A DNA stretch of 19,829 nucleotides from WVWW01 sp041568335 (GCA_041568335.1 JBFFZZ010000027.1:1-19829), one strand, 5' to 3'; counted from the first letter of the stretch, positions 1 to 7,662 are shown. The notes: generated by a model not told the origin, from the sequence alone. Program-made: numbers and translations.

Positions 1-132
1 CGGGTGTCCGAAAGACGACCACGGCCGATCACACCGGCAATGCGCGTTGGGCTCACCTCGAAACCCTGGACCTGGCCCGACGTCCTGGCCGAACGGATCT
101 TCCAGGCACGGGTCTGCCCGAACAACGGCTAA
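1..132 (+). CDS. Partial open frame, possible transposase C-terminus
   Basis: An open frame enters from the left edge in frame 1 and stops at TAA (130-132). It gives about 43 residues with no start in view. It contains the phrase TPAMRVGLTSKPWTWPDVL. This reminds me of the C-terminal TPAM-x-AGL tail seen in some DDE-type transposases, but that is recall of a pattern and no search was run. Third-position GC is high over the second half, as expected for coding DNA in this genome. Frame 3 is also open here and runs on into the antisense of csrA, so frame choice is uncertain. If real, this gene converges on csrA and marks the left end of the flagellar cluster. Confidence 0.3.
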   Translation, partial: RVSERRPRPITPAMRVGLTSKPWTWPDVLAERIFQARVCPNNG

Positions 133-296
133 AAGCCCTCAAACCTTGGATCATCGGTGAGCATTCGGATGCGATCTCGCGATCTTCGATCGCCCGAATC
201 GACTCCGTGCGATTCCGACCGTCCCAAACCGACGAACCCACTTCAGGGCTCCCGCCAGCCGCATTCTTCGAACCACGTTGCGACAACAGGCCTGAG
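133..296. other. Non-coding gap downstream of csrA
   Basis: About 164 bp lie between the stop of the left-edge frame and the csrA stop codon. I see no gene with a credible start here. The short frames that cross it are compositional shadows. It holds one perfect inverted repeat (179-193, listed separately) but no hairpin followed by a T-run on either strand, so there is no convincing intrinsic terminator. Confidence 0.5.
179..193. repeat. Small perfect inverted repeat
   Basis: The sequence GCGATC-TTC-GATCGC is a perfect 6-bp stem with a 3-nt loop, about 105 bp beyond the csrA stop. Another GCGATC copy lies just to its left at 171-176. It could protect the 3' end of the csrA transcript or be a protein site. 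No T-run follows in either direction, so it is not called a terminator. Confidence 0.3.
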
Positions 297-506
297 TCAC
301 GGCGATTCGACATCGACGGCTGGACCACCCAAGGCCGCTCGGTTGGCTTCGACGATCTCCCGGTACAGCTCCTCGCGATAGATCGAGACGTCGTGGGGTG
401 CTTCGAAACCGAGCTTGATCGACGTCGACGAGGCCGACACGATCGTGATCCTCACGTTGTTGCCTACGACGACACTCTCGCCGGGCTTGCGGGTCAGCAT
501 CAACAT
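297..506 (-). CDS. csrA: Carbon storage regulator CsrA
   Basis: This 69-residue protein is a homodimeric RNA-binding translational regulator. It usually binds GGA motifs in leader hairpins over ribosome binding sites and represses flagellin or other target mRNAs. The N-terminus MLMLTRKPGES is the family signature. L4 and R44, the key RNA-contact positions, are both present, the latter in VSIYREELY. The length is typical. The ATG has a strong AGGAGG five bases upstream. It is the last gene of the flg block, 20 bp after fliW, the usual partner that sequesters CsrA when free of flagellin. Its leader contains a hairpin with the AGGA core in the loop, suggesting autoregulation. Family assignment is very secure; the targets are inferred. 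Confidence 0.97.
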   Translation of the reverse strand: MLMLTRKPGESVVVGNNVRITIVSASSTSIKLGFEAPHDVSIYREELYREIVEANRAALGGPAVDVESP

Positions 507-507
507 C

Positions 508-522
508 GGGACCTCCTGTCCC
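508..522 (-). promoter_or_regulatory. Hairpin with CsrA-type GGA loop over the csrA SD
   Basis: On the mRNA strand the sequence GGGACAGGAGGTCCC is a perfect 5-bp stem (GGGAC/GTCCC) with loop AGGAG. The loop and stem include the Shine-Dalgarno AGGAGG, and the csrA ATG begins one base after the stem. CsrA dimers prefer A(N)GGA in a hairpin loop, so this is a good candidate self-repression site. The pentaloop differs from the more typical ANGGAN hexaloop. Binding is inferred; the structure is visible in the sequence. Confidence 0.6.
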
Positions 523-526
523 TTCG

Positions 527-940
527 TCAGGTCGTGACGCTCTCGGTCAGATCGACCGGGGCGCAGAGCGGGTAATCCCCTTCCAGGATAACTTGGACGG
601 CGGTCCGTCGCGCGACGTTCACGACCACGGGCGCCTTGAGGTTGGCCTCGGCGCCATCCGTCTTGATCGTCGTGACGGCAAGCAAGAGCAGCGGCTCGTT
701 GTCGGTCGCCTCGAGCAAGCGGATCACTCGCTCGGCGAGCTTCGGCCGGTAAACCGGGTCAACCCGTCGGGGATCGATGACCGGTAAGTTGAAGCCTTCG
801 ATGTCGAGGCAGCGCAGGATGCGCAACGGCGAGTCCGGGCGCTCCATCAACTCGAAGCGGCGTGCTCGCGGCACGCCGATCACGCCCTCCTCGAACCGGA
901 TCATGCTCTCCACGTTAAGCTCCTGTGCCGCGTCCCCCAT
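527..940 (-). CDS. fliW: Flagellar assembly factor FliW
   Basis: This 137-residue protein is the CsrA antagonist. In systems studied so far, FliW binds either flagellin or CsrA, so flagellin leaving the cell frees FliW to inhibit CsrA. The fold is supported by SMIRFEEGVIG near residues 12-22, the VIDPRRVDPVY segment near 54-64, and the signature NLKAPVVVN at 100-108, followed by VQVILEGDYPL. The ATG at 940 lies 3 bp after the flgL stop with only a weak AAGG nearby. A GTG at residue 10 has an AGGAG about six bases upstream, but starting there would cut the conserved first strand, so the ATG is preferred. It sits directly before csrA, as in many bacteria. Confidence 0.95.
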   Translation of the reverse strand: MGDAAQELNVESMIRFEEGVIGVPRARRFELMERPDSPLRILRCLDIEGFNLPVIDPRRVDPVYRPKLAERVIRLLEATDNEPLLLLAVTTIKTDGAEANLKAPVVVNVARRTAVQVILEGDYPLCAPVDLTESVTT

Positions 941-943
941 GCC

Positions 944-1816
944 TTAACCCAGGTAATCGAACAGCGAGCGTCCGAGATAGCGGGCGGCCGCCTGGGAGAG
1001 CGCGGCGGTGGCGGTTTCCGACGATTCGAGTCCGACGATGACCTCGGCGATATCGGCGTCTTCGATCTCGCCGACACGGCGAACCAGCTCCACCGTCTCG
1101 TCCGCGTGACGTTCGATCGTCTGGTCGATGGTCCGCAAACGGATCCCCACGTCGCCGTGGACGGCGGTCAGATGGTCCAGTCCGGCGGTCAACGTCGGGA
1201 TCGTGGCGGCGACCGCCGTGGTGTCGTTGATCCGCAACGCCTGAACCAGATCATCCAGCGCGGTGAACAGGTCGACCCCGTTGAGGAAGACTTCCTGACC
1301 GGACAGCGTCGCTCCGACCTGTTGGTTGGCGTCGAGCGGAGCGTCGACCTCGTCTCCGTTCCCGAAGTAGCCACCGGTCGGGTCGAACGGTGCGGTGCGG
1401 GTCTGGGTCCCCGAGAAAAGGTAGCGCCCGCCCTGTTCCGTGTTGGCCAGCAGCAGCAGCTGATCGCGTAGCGCCTCGACCTGGTCGGCGCGAATGGGGT
1501 TGGCCGAGGAGGATGGACCGGAAGCTCCGGCCAGCGCTTCGGTACGCGCCTCGGTGACCACGCCGATGGCCTCGGTGAGCACGCGCTCGATCGTCACCAG
1601 GTCGGTGCGCGCCGAGCCGGCGGCCCGATCGTATCCGGCGATCCTCGTCAGCCGTGCACGCAATCCCATCGAGGCGTGATGCCCGGAGGGGTCGTCCGAG
1701 CCGACGCGGACGTTCTTGCCGTCGGCCAGCCTGCCGAGGTCTTCGTCGGAGCGCTGGCGTTGGAGTGCCAGGCCGGCGAGCAGACGTGTGTAGAAGGATG
1801 AATCACCGACTCTCAT
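944..1816 (-). CDS. flgL: Hook-filament junction protein FlgL (HAP3)
   Basis: This 290-residue secreted structural protein forms the junction layer between FlgK and the flagellin filament. The N-terminal D0/D1 helix region begins MRVGDSSFYTRLLAGLALQRQ, and LADGKNVRVGSDDPSG near 30-45 is the flagellin/FlgL-type motif. The C-terminal helix ends in ARYLGRSLFDYLG, close to the family ending SLLDYL. The middle segment is short, so the exposed domain is small. It starts 2 bp after the flgK stop with a GGGAGG nine bases upstream and precedes fliW by 3 bp. It is expected to be exported through the type III gate with FlgN as chaperone. Confidence 0.95.
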   Translation of the reverse strand: MRVGDSSFYTRLLAGLALQRQRSDEDLGRLADGKNVRVGSDDPSGHHASMGLRARLTRIAGYDRAAGSARTDLVTIERVLTEAIGVVTEARTEALAGASGPSSSANPIRADQVEALRDQLLLLANTEQGGRYLFSGTQTRTAPFDPTGGYFGNGDEVDAPLDANQQVGATLSGQEVFLNGVDLFTALDDLVQALRINDTTAVAATIPTLTAGLDHLTAVHGDVGIRLRTIDQTIERHADETVELVRRVGEIEDADIAEVIVGLESSETATAALSQAAARYLGRSLFDYLG

Positions 1817-1818
1817 GA

Positions 1819-3216
1819 TCAGCGGCCTCCCAGATTGACGGCGACTTCGGTCATGGAATTGAGGACCTGGATGAAGCGGGCGGCAGCCTCGTAGGCGCGC
1901 TGGGATTCGATCAGCGCAACGGCCTCCTCGTCGAGGGACACGCTGCTCACCGCATCGCGCTGGGCGGTGAAGCTCTCGACAAGGGCACGCGAGACCTCCT
2001 CGTCGACGTCGACCTGCACGATGTCGTCGCCGAGATCCGTCTGCATGTCGGCGAGAAACTGCTGCGGGCTGCGGCCACCCAGGCCGGGCAGCGAATCGGC
2101 CGGGATCGCGGCCAACAGCAGGGCGATGTCGCCCTCGCCGGGCGCACCCGTGCCGGATAGCGCCAGCAGCGCCGGATCCTGGTCCAGCGCGGTGTCGACG
2201 GCGATCGCGCCCGCGACTCCGGCTCCGCCGGGCGGATCGGGCTGGAACAGCACGCCACCGGCGGCTCCCGAGAGGTCGAACGCTCCGGTCGTCAATGCGT
2301 TGGCACGGTTGATCACTTCGGTCGCCAGAGTGTCCAGACCGGTCATCTTCTGCGCCAGGGTTTCGTCGCGAACGTAGAGGATCGCACCGAGCTTGCCTTC
2401 GCGAAGCCGATCGGTGATGTCCCGGCCGTCGGCACCGGAGAGGATCCGCGTCGTGCCGTCGACGGCAATGCTCGTTCCGAGCGGCAGGGCGTCATCCCCC
2501 GTGACCAGGGTCGGACCACCGGGCAGCGAGAAGTGGATACGGCCGTTCGCACCGGGGATTGCCGTTCCGCCCGTCAGACGGACGAGCTCCTCGACGATCA
2601 ACGTGCGCTGGTCGCGCAGCGGGGCCGACACGTCACCGCTCGACTCCGCGGCGGCGATCTCGCGATTCAGCCTGGCCAGTTCCTCGGCCAGCGAGTTGGT
2701 CTCCGAGACGAGGCTCTGGACGTTCTGATCCTCCAGCCCACGCTGCGCGCGCAAACGGTCGTACGTTCCGCGAATCGATCGCGCCAGCCCCTCCGCTGCG
2801 GAGACGGCGCTGCGACGCAGCGCGAGGTTCTCCGGCTGTGCGGCGACCTCCGTCAGCGCGGTCGAGAAGCCGGCCAGCGCGGCAGCGATCGTGCCCCCCT
2901 GATCGAGCGAGCCGAACAGACTCTCGACTTGACGTAACCCGCGCAATCGTTCCTCACTTCCCGCGTGCCGGCCCTGTTCTCGTTGCAGGCTGGCCTGCGT
3001 GAACATGTCTTCCATGCGCTGTAGCCGCGCGACCACGACGCCCTGGTCGAGATAGCCTCCGGGAACCTGAACGGGGAATCCGGGCGAGAGTTGCGCGCGG
3101 CGGCGCGCGTAGCCCGGTGTGAACACGTTGGAGATGTTGTCGCCGGCGACCTGTAGGCCGACCTGCGCGGCGTTCATCGATTGAAGTCCAAGCGAGAAGT
3201 ATCCGAACAGGCTCAT
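1819..3216 (-). CDS. flgK: Hook-filament junction protein FlgK (HAP1)
   Basis: This 465-residue axial protein makes the first junction layer on the hook. Residues 1-40 carry the classic rod/hook/HAP N-terminus, including GLQVAGDNISNVFTPGYARR. The C-terminus has the matching helix SQRAYEAAARFIQVLNSMTEVAVNL. The core is coiled-coil-like around residues 140-200, and the variable central part is compact compared with FlgK proteins of 550 or more residues. An AAGGAG five bases before the ATG supports the start. The ATG overlaps the flgN stop (ATGA), so chaperone and cargo are translationally coupled. It has no cleavable signal, as expected for flagellar type III export. Confidence 0.97.
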   Translation of the reverse strand: MSLFGYFSLGLQSMNAAQVGLQVAGDNISNVFTPGYARRRAQLSPGFPVQVPGGYLDQGVVVARLQRMEDMFTQASLQREQGRHAGSEERLRGLRQVESLFGSLDQGGTIAAALAGFSTALTEVAAQPENLALRRSAVSAAEGLARSIRGTYDRLRAQRGLEDQNVQSLVSETNSLAEELARLNREIAAAESSGDVSAPLRDQRTLIVEELVRLTGGTAIPGANGRIHFSLPGGPTLVTGDDALPLGTSIAVDGTTRILSGADGRDITDRLREGKLGAILYVRDETLAQKMTGLDTLATEVINRANALTTGAFDLSGAAGGVLFQPDPPGGAGVAGAIAVDTALDQDPALLALSGTGAPGEGDIALLLAAIPADSLPGLGGRSPQQFLADMQTDLGDDIVQVDVDEEVSRALVESFTAQRDAVSSVSLDEEAVALIESQRAYEAAARFIQVLNSMTEVAVNLGGR

Positions 3217-3647
3217 ACTCGCTCCTTCAGGCGCAGACCACGGGCGTCGAACTCGGTCGCCCGGCCGTTGCTCAGGTAGGTGCCCTCGCCGGCGTTGTTC
3301 AGCAGGTCGAGACGGCGCCGGCTGATGTGGATCATGCGCTCGAGCAAACCGCCCGAGATCGCCGACGAGCGTGCGATGCGTGCCGCGGAGCGGTTCAGCG
3401 CACGGCGCGCGACGGCCGTTTCTTCGCTACGGACGGCCGATTCCGGCAGCCGCCCGTACTCCTCGACGAGCAGCTTGAACTCCTGGGCCACGGTTTCGAT
3501 GCGGGCGATGCCGGCCTCGATCTCCGCGGTCCCGCCACGGACGAGCTGGGCTTGCATGTCCACCGCGATGTCGCGCGCACAGTCCAGCCGTTGCGCGAGT
3601 TGCTCCAGCAACGTGACGACACGGGCGGAGGGATCAGCGGAGCGCAT
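3213..3647 (-). CDS. flgN: Flagellar export chaperone FlgN
   Basis: This 144-residue protein is predicted to be a helical chaperone for FlgK and FlgL. Sequence similarity in this family is low. The call rests on size, helix-rich composition with regular hydrophobic spacing (LLEQLAQRLDCARDIAVDMQ and following), a C-terminal region with GGLLERMIHISRRRLDLL, and the position between flgM and flgK. The preferred ATG at 3647 overlaps the end of flgM by 14 bp and has GAGG immediately before it. An in-frame extension upstream exists but would overlap flgM further. The stop overlaps the flgK start in an ATGA. The family is likely; the name depends partly on context. Confidence 0.85.
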   Translation of the reverse strand: MRSADPSARVVTLLEQLAQRLDCARDIAVDMQAQLVRGGTAEIEAGIARIETVAQEFKLLVEEYGRLPESAVRSEETAVARRALNRSAARIARSSAISGGLLERMIHISRRRLDLLNNAGEGTYLSNGRATEFDARGLRLKERV

Positions 3648-3930
3648 CCTCAAATTCCAGGATGGAGCGTGCGAGCGCACGCGGCTCGACCTCGTAGACT
3701 CCGAGGCGGATCGCCCGGGTCAGCTCGGCGACACGTTCCTGCCGGATCTCCGGTAGGTCGTTGGCCGCCTGGACCAGCGAGGCGATGCGTTGGGCATCCG
3801 GGGACAGCTCCAGCCGGTCGCGCGAGCTCGGGGCGGCCGTCCTTTCGGTGCTGCGGGTTCGCGGATCGGACTCCGTCTTCTTGTTGATCGGGTACGAGTC
3901 GTGTGGGCCGCCGATTCCGTTGATATTCAT
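3634..3930 (-). CDS. flgM: Anti-sigma-28 factor FlgM
   Basis: This 98-residue protein is the exported inhibitor of FliA. The N-terminal half is polar and likely disordered, ending near RLELSPDAQRIASLV (about 39-53), the conserved LS-x-x-A entry. The C-terminal sigma-binding helices are visible in EIRQERVAELTRAIRLGVYEVEPRALARSILEF, with the family pattern R-x-x-x-V-x-x-L-x-x-A-I-x-x-G-x-Y. An AAGGA about five bases before the ATG supports the start. The gene sits 47 bp after flgJ and before flgN. Its target, fliA, lies about 6 kb upstream in the same cluster. It should hold FliA until the hook is complete and FlgM is exported. Confidence 0.94.
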   Translation of the reverse strand: MNINGIGGPHDSYPINKKTESDPRTRSTERTAAPSSRDRLELSPDAQRIASLVQAANDLPEIRQERVAELTRAIRLGVYEVEPRALARSILEFEDALR

Positions 3931-3977
3931 GGGTTTCCTTCACCCTGCGCACCCGGTTGCCCGGTTTGGCGCTCACC

Positions 3978-4340
3978 TCACTCATCGGCGTCGGCCCCCT
4001 GAACTTTAGCGGCGGAGTCCGCGGCACGGCGCAGAACCTCCAGCGCCTGGGTCCTGTTTTCCGGGTTTTCGGACCATTTGGCCTCCAGCGCGTCCGCGAT
4101 CCCCAGCGGCGATCCCCCGGCGAGTCGTTCACCGAGCAGCTGATCGAACATCGACTCGTAGCCCGAGGAACCGGCGCTCTCGCCGAACAGCCCGCTCTCG
4201 AGCTGCGATTCGCGCATCTTCTTTATAAGGGTCTGCATGAAGAGCGCCTCGAAGGCCTCGGCGGCCTGGCGGATTTCCTGCCGGCGCGTGTCCCCCGCCG
4301 CGGCGGCCACCGCCGGATCGAGGCGGACCGGGGCGCTCAT
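3978..4340 (-). CDS. flgJ: Rod-binding protein FlgJ, single-domain form
   Basis: This 120-residue protein matches only the N-terminal rod-binding domain of enterobacterial FlgJ. The core is EAFEALFMQTLIKKMRESQL followed by a GLFGESAG segment and YESMFDQLLGERLA near 60-75. The peptidoglycan hydrolase domain found in Salmonella FlgJ is absent, and no such domain follows. A separate muramidase is therefore needed to pass the rod through the wall. The ATG overlaps the flgI stop as ATGA. It probably acts as the rod cap/assembly factor in the periplasm. Confidence 0.92.
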   Translation of the reverse strand: MSAPVRLDPAVAAAAGDTRRQEIRQAAEAFEALFMQTLIKKMRESQLESGLFGESAGSSGYESMFDQLLGERLAGGSPLGIADALEAKWSENPENRTQALEVLRRAADSAAKVQGADADE

Positions 4341-5449
4341 AGCGACACGATCTCGGCGTACAAGGCGCCGGCGGCGCGCATCGCCTGGAAGATCGCGATC
4401 ATGTCGCGCGCCGACACCCCGAGGTCGTTGAGCGTCTCGACCACGTCACTGACCGTCACCCCCTCCTGCAGCGTGATCACGCTGTTGGGTCCCTCGCGTG
4501 TCGACACCTCTGTTTGCGGGACGACCGTGGCCTGACCGTCGGAGAACGGCCCGGGTGGTGCGATGTCTTTCCGGGTGATCACCTCGACGGTGAGGTTTCC
4601 GTGCGCCAGCGCGACGGTCGAGATGCGAACGTCGTGCCCCATCACCACCGTACCGGTCTTCTCGTTGATGATGATCTTGGCGATCGTGTCCGGTACGACC
4701 TCGATCTCCTGGACGTCCGCCAGCAGCTCGACGGTGTTCGCCGCGAGGCTCGCCGTCGGATTCAGCCGGACACCGACCGCGTCCTCGGCGCGGGCCAGCT
4801 CGAAGCCGAAGCGCTGGTTGATCGCCTCGGCCAGACGCGCAGCGGTGGCGAAGTCCGGTTCGCGGAGCAGCAGGCGCAGCTCCCCGAGTTGGTTGAGCGC
4901 CTGCGGTACCTGCCTTTCGATGATGGCCCCCGAAGGGATGCGGCCGGCGGTCGGGTGGTTCTTCTGTACCGAGTTGCCGCCACCACCACCCAGAAAGGCG
5001 CCGCCGATCGAGACGGCGCCCTGGGCGACGGCGTACGTCTTTCCATCGGGTCCGTTGAGCGGGGTCATCAGCAGCATCCCGCCCTGCAGGCTCTTCGCAT
5101 CGCCGATCGAGGCGACCTGGACGTCGAGACGTTGGCCGGCACGCACGAACGGCGGGAGCTCGACGGTCACCATCACCGCGGCGACGTTCTTGACACGGAT
5201 GGCCGATTGGGGGACCGAGACACCGTTGCGTAGCAGCGTATTCGCCAGACTCTGCACGGTGAATTCCGCTTGCGTGCCGTCCCCGGTGCCCTTCAGACCG
5301 ACGACGAGCCCGTACCCGATCAATGGATTCGAGCGCACGCCCTCGACGGACGCCAGGTCCTTGACGCGCACCTTGGGTGTCGCCGCCAGCGGTGTCGTGA
5401 GAAAAACGATGATGGCCAACAAGACGGTGATCAAGCTACGCGTTGACAT
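4337..5449 (-). CDS. flgI: Flagellar P-ring protein FlgI
   Basis: This 370-residue periplasmic protein forms the P-ring in the peptidoglycan around the rod. A Sec signal peptide is visible: basic start, hydrophobic stretch ITVLLAIIVFLTTPLAA, then the mature N-terminus. The conserved beginning VRVKDLASVEGVRSNPLIGYGLVVGL and the end MIAIFQAMRAAGALYAEI are characteristic, and the length is normal. The ribosome binding site AGGAG overlaps the TAG stop of flgH, 9 bp upstream. It follows flgH, and the FlgA chaperone needed for its assembly is encoded two genes upstream. Its presence shows a diderm envelope. Confidence 0.98.
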   Translation of the reverse strand: MSTRSLITVLLAIIVFLTTPLAATPKVRVKDLASVEGVRSNPLIGYGLVVGLKGTGDGTQAEFTVQSLANTLLRNGVSVPQSAIRVKNVAAVMVTVELPPFVRAGQRLDVQVASIGDAKSLQGGMLLMTPLNGPDGKTYAVAQGAVSIGGAFLGGGGGNSVQKNHPTAGRIPSGAIIERQVPQALNQLGELRLLLREPDFATAARLAEAINQRFGFELARAEDAVGVRLNPTASLAANTVELLADVQEIEVVPDTIAKIIINEKTGTVVMGHDVRISTVALAHGNLTVEVITRKDIAPPGPFSDGQATVVPQTEVSTREGPNSVITLQEGVTVSDVVETLNDLGVSARDMIAIFQAMRAAGALYAEIVSL

Positions 5450-5458
5450 CTTCCACTC

Positions 5459-6154
5459 CTAGAACGGCCAGATCTTGTTCATGATCCGCATGAACCAGCC
5501 CTGCCGAACCGTATCGTTCAGTTCACCTTTGCCCCACAACCTCACGGTCAGATCGGCGATGACCGCGGACGAGACGCGGTTGTCGCGGCTCACATCGGAC
5601 GGGCGCACCAGACCGACGAGCGTCAGGACTTCCTTTTCGCGGTTGATCATCACGGTCTTCTGTCCCGCGATGACCATCGCCCCGTTGGGCAAGACGCGCA
5701 TGACACGGGAGGTGATCGTGCCGGCCAGACGGCTGCTTCGATTGGTCGTTCCGTCGCCCGAGTGACTCGAACTGGTGTCGGTGGACAGGACCTCGGTCAG
5801 GTTGTCCAGACCGAAGACATAGGGGGCGCCGAAGCTGGACTCGGAGGAGCGAGACACGTCGGTTGACGCGGCGTTGGTGCCCGACGAAGCCTCGGCGACG
5901 ACGATCGTGAGCAGATCGTTGAGCCGGAAGGCGCGGTGGTCCCGGGTCAAGGCGGCACCCATCCCGGCATCGCTCCAAAGCGACCCGGCCTGGGTGCGTG
6001 GGGACGGGAACGGCGGGAGCAGATCGAGATCGGCTTCCAGGGTGCGTAGGTCGGTTTCCATCGAGTGTTGCGGCGGACGGGTGAGGTGGCGCTGGGCACA
6101 GCCCGTCACCACGCCGAACGCGAGCACCGGGACGAGGAGTGGATGCATCTTCAT
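5459..6154 (-). CDS. flgH: Flagellar L-ring lipoprotein FlgH
   Basis: This 231-residue outer-membrane lipoprotein forms the L-ring. The signal peptide ends in the lipobox VVTGC, with C19 the predicted lipidated residue. The conserved region begins SLWSDAGMGAALTRDHRAFRLNDLLTIVV and continues through a serine-rich part to GAMVIAGQKTVMINREKEVLTLVGLVRP and SAVIADLTVRLWGKGEL. The ATG is 11 bp after the flgA stop, with GAGG nine bases upstream. The length is typical. It implies an outer membrane through which the rod must pass. Confidence 0.98.
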   Translation of the reverse strand: MKMHPLLVPVLAFGVVTGCAQRHLTRPPQHSMETDLRTLEADLDLLPPFPSPRTQAGSLWSDAGMGAALTRDHRAFRLNDLLTIVVAEASSGTNAASTDVSRSSESSFGAPYVFGLDNLTEVLSTDTSSSHSGDGTTNRSSRLAGTITSRVMRVLPNGAMVIAGQKTVMINREKEVLTLVGLVRPSDVSRDNRVSSAVIADLTVRLWGKGELNDTVRQGWFMRIMNKIWPF

Positions 6155-6165
6155 CGGTAGGATCC

Positions 6166-6858
6166 TCAGCGGTCGACCAGATCCGCGGTCCCGTCCGCCA
6201 GGACACGGCCACGGAGCATGACGCCGCTAGCGATGTTTCTTAGCGGGACGATCTCCCCGGGGGCGGCATCCTGCCGCGCGATGGCGGAGACAACGACGTT
6301 GAGCCCGCCGCGATGGACACGCAGGTCGACTCGATCGCCGCGGAAGACGACCGGGGCTGCGGCCAGCAGCGAGCCGGTCAGCACCCGGCCGCGGGCCAAG
6401 GTCCGAACAGGCACGCGCCCGGTGACACTTGCCGCGTTGCGGAGCGGTGGCTCGGTCAACCGGGTCAGGTCGGTTTCGCTGACCTCGAGATCCGTGTCGC
6501 GCAGGACACGCCCCTTGGGCAGCGTGGTGGCGGCACGCAACGCCGGCCCCAAGACCTTCCCACGGACCGTCGCGCGGGCTTGACCACGTGCGGTGCCGTC
6601 GACGCGCATGGCGAAGATGACCTGCACGATGCCGGCACCGTTGGGGCCACGAGTCTCGATGAGGACAAGCTCGATCTTCCCCTCGACCGCATCGGCACCG
6701 TTGAAGCGAGCTGCCACTACTTCGAAACGATCCGGCGCGGCGACCTGCTCGACGGCGGCGGCGACAGCCTGCCGCTCGACGTGCCGGGCGAGCGAGTCGG
6801 CCGCGGCCGCCGGCAACGGCAGCACGAGCAAGGCGAGGAGCAGGAGGAGGCGGGTCAC
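6166..6858 (-). CDS. flgA: P-ring assembly chaperone FlgA
   Basis: This 230-residue periplasmic protein helps FlgI polymerise into the P-ring. A signal peptide starts VTRLLLLLALLVLPLPAAAA. The C-terminal SAF/FlgA-type domain is visible as PKGRVLRDTDLEVSETDL, then VPVRTLARGRVLTGSLL and the last strands APGEIVPLRNIASGVMLRGRVLADG. I chose a GTG at 6858, one base after the flgG TAG, because it starts the signal peptide directly. A longer GTG start at 6906 would overlap flgG and add an unlikely cysteine/serine-rich tail. No strong Shine-Dalgarno is seen, so coupling to flgG is probable. Confidence 0.9.
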   Translation of the reverse strand: MTRLLLLLALLVLPLPAAAADSLARHVERQAVAAAVEQVAAPDRFEVVAARFNGADAVEGKIELVLIETRGPNGAGIVQVIFAMRVDGTARGQARATVRGKVLGPALRAATTLPKGRVLRDTDLEVSETDLTRLTEPPLRNAASVTGRVPVRTLARGRVLTGSLLAAAPVVFRGDRVDLRVHRGGLNVVVSAIARQDAAPGEIVPLRNIASGVMLRGRVLADGTADLVDR

Positions 6859-6859
6859 G

Positions 6860-7648
6860 CTAACGTACCAGGTTGTTGAGCTGCTGGAGCATCTCGTCCG
6901 ATGCACGCACCGCGCGCGAGTTCAATTCGTATGCGCGCTGGGCCGCGATCATGTCGACCAGCTCGGTGACGATGCTGACGTTGGAGATCTCGAGGAACCC
7001 CTGCCCGATCGAGCCGAGGCCATCGAGCCCGGGAGTTCCCGCGATGGCGTCGCCCGAGGCCTCGGTCGCCTGGAACAAGTTGCCGCCGAGCGCCAGCAAC
7101 CCGGACGGGTTGACGAAGTTGGCCAGCTCGAGCTGGCCCACGTCGGTGGCCGCGGACTGACCCGGCTGCGTCACGCTGACCGTTCCGTCCTCACCGATGC
7201 TGATGCTCAGTGTATCGGGTGGAATCGTGATCGGCGGATCGAGCAGGTAGCCGCTCGCGTTGACCAGCTGGCCCTCTCCGTTGGCGGTGAAAGCACCATC
7301 GCGTGTGTAGGCGGTTCCGCCGTCGGGTAGGAGTACCTTGAAGAAGCCGTTTCCACGGATGACCATGTCCAAGGGGTTTCCGGTGTTCGCGAAATCCCCC
7401 TGGCTGAACAGCTTCTTGACCGAACCCGGCTGAACGCCGTGGCCCAGCTGGAGCCCCGCCGGAACGCGCGTGCTCCCCGAGGAAGGGGCGCCGGGGGCGC
7501 GTATCGTCTGGTACATGAGATCGCTGAATTCCGCGCGCGAGCGTTTGAATCCGTTCGTGTTGACGTTGGCCAGGTTGTTGGCGATCGCGTCGATCTTGAG
7601 CTGTTGTGCGTGCATGCCCGAGGAGGCGGTCCACATGGCACGATTCAT
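6860..7648 (-). CDS. flgG: Distal rod protein FlgG
   Basis: This 262-residue axial protein builds the distal rod. The N-terminal D0 motif is MNRAMWTASSGMHAQQLKI with AIANNLANVNTNGFKRSRAEF. The C-terminal D0 helix is ELVDMIAAQRAYELNSRAVRASDEML. The length is almost exactly the family norm. A longer frame extends upstream into flgF, but the ATG at 7648 begins the conserved domain and has AGGAGA eight bases upstream, just after the flgF TAA. It is exported by the type III gate without a signal peptide. Confidence 0.98.
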   Translation of the reverse strand: MNRAMWTASSGMHAQQLKIDAIANNLANVNTNGFKRSRAEFSDLMYQTIRAPGAPSSGSTRVPAGLQLGHGVQPGSVKKLFSQGDFANTGNPLDMVIRGNGFFKVLLPDGGTAYTRDGAFTANGEGQLVNASGYLLDPPITIPPDTLSISIGEDGTVSVTQPGQSAATDVGQLELANFVNPSGLLALGGNLFQATEASGDAIAGTPGLDGLGSIGQGFLEISNVSIVTELVDMIAAQRAYELNSRAVRASDEMLQQLNNLVR

Positions 7649-7662
7649 GACGTCTTCTCCTG

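Noticed and set aside
127..137. GGCT-AAA-AGCC hairpin after the left-edge frame as a terminator
   Set aside because: Stem is only 4 bp and no T-run follows.
1040..1056. GCCGATAT on the minus strand, like a sigma-28 -10 element before fliW
   Set aside because: No TAAA-type -35 at the proper distance, and it lies in conserved flgL coding sequence.
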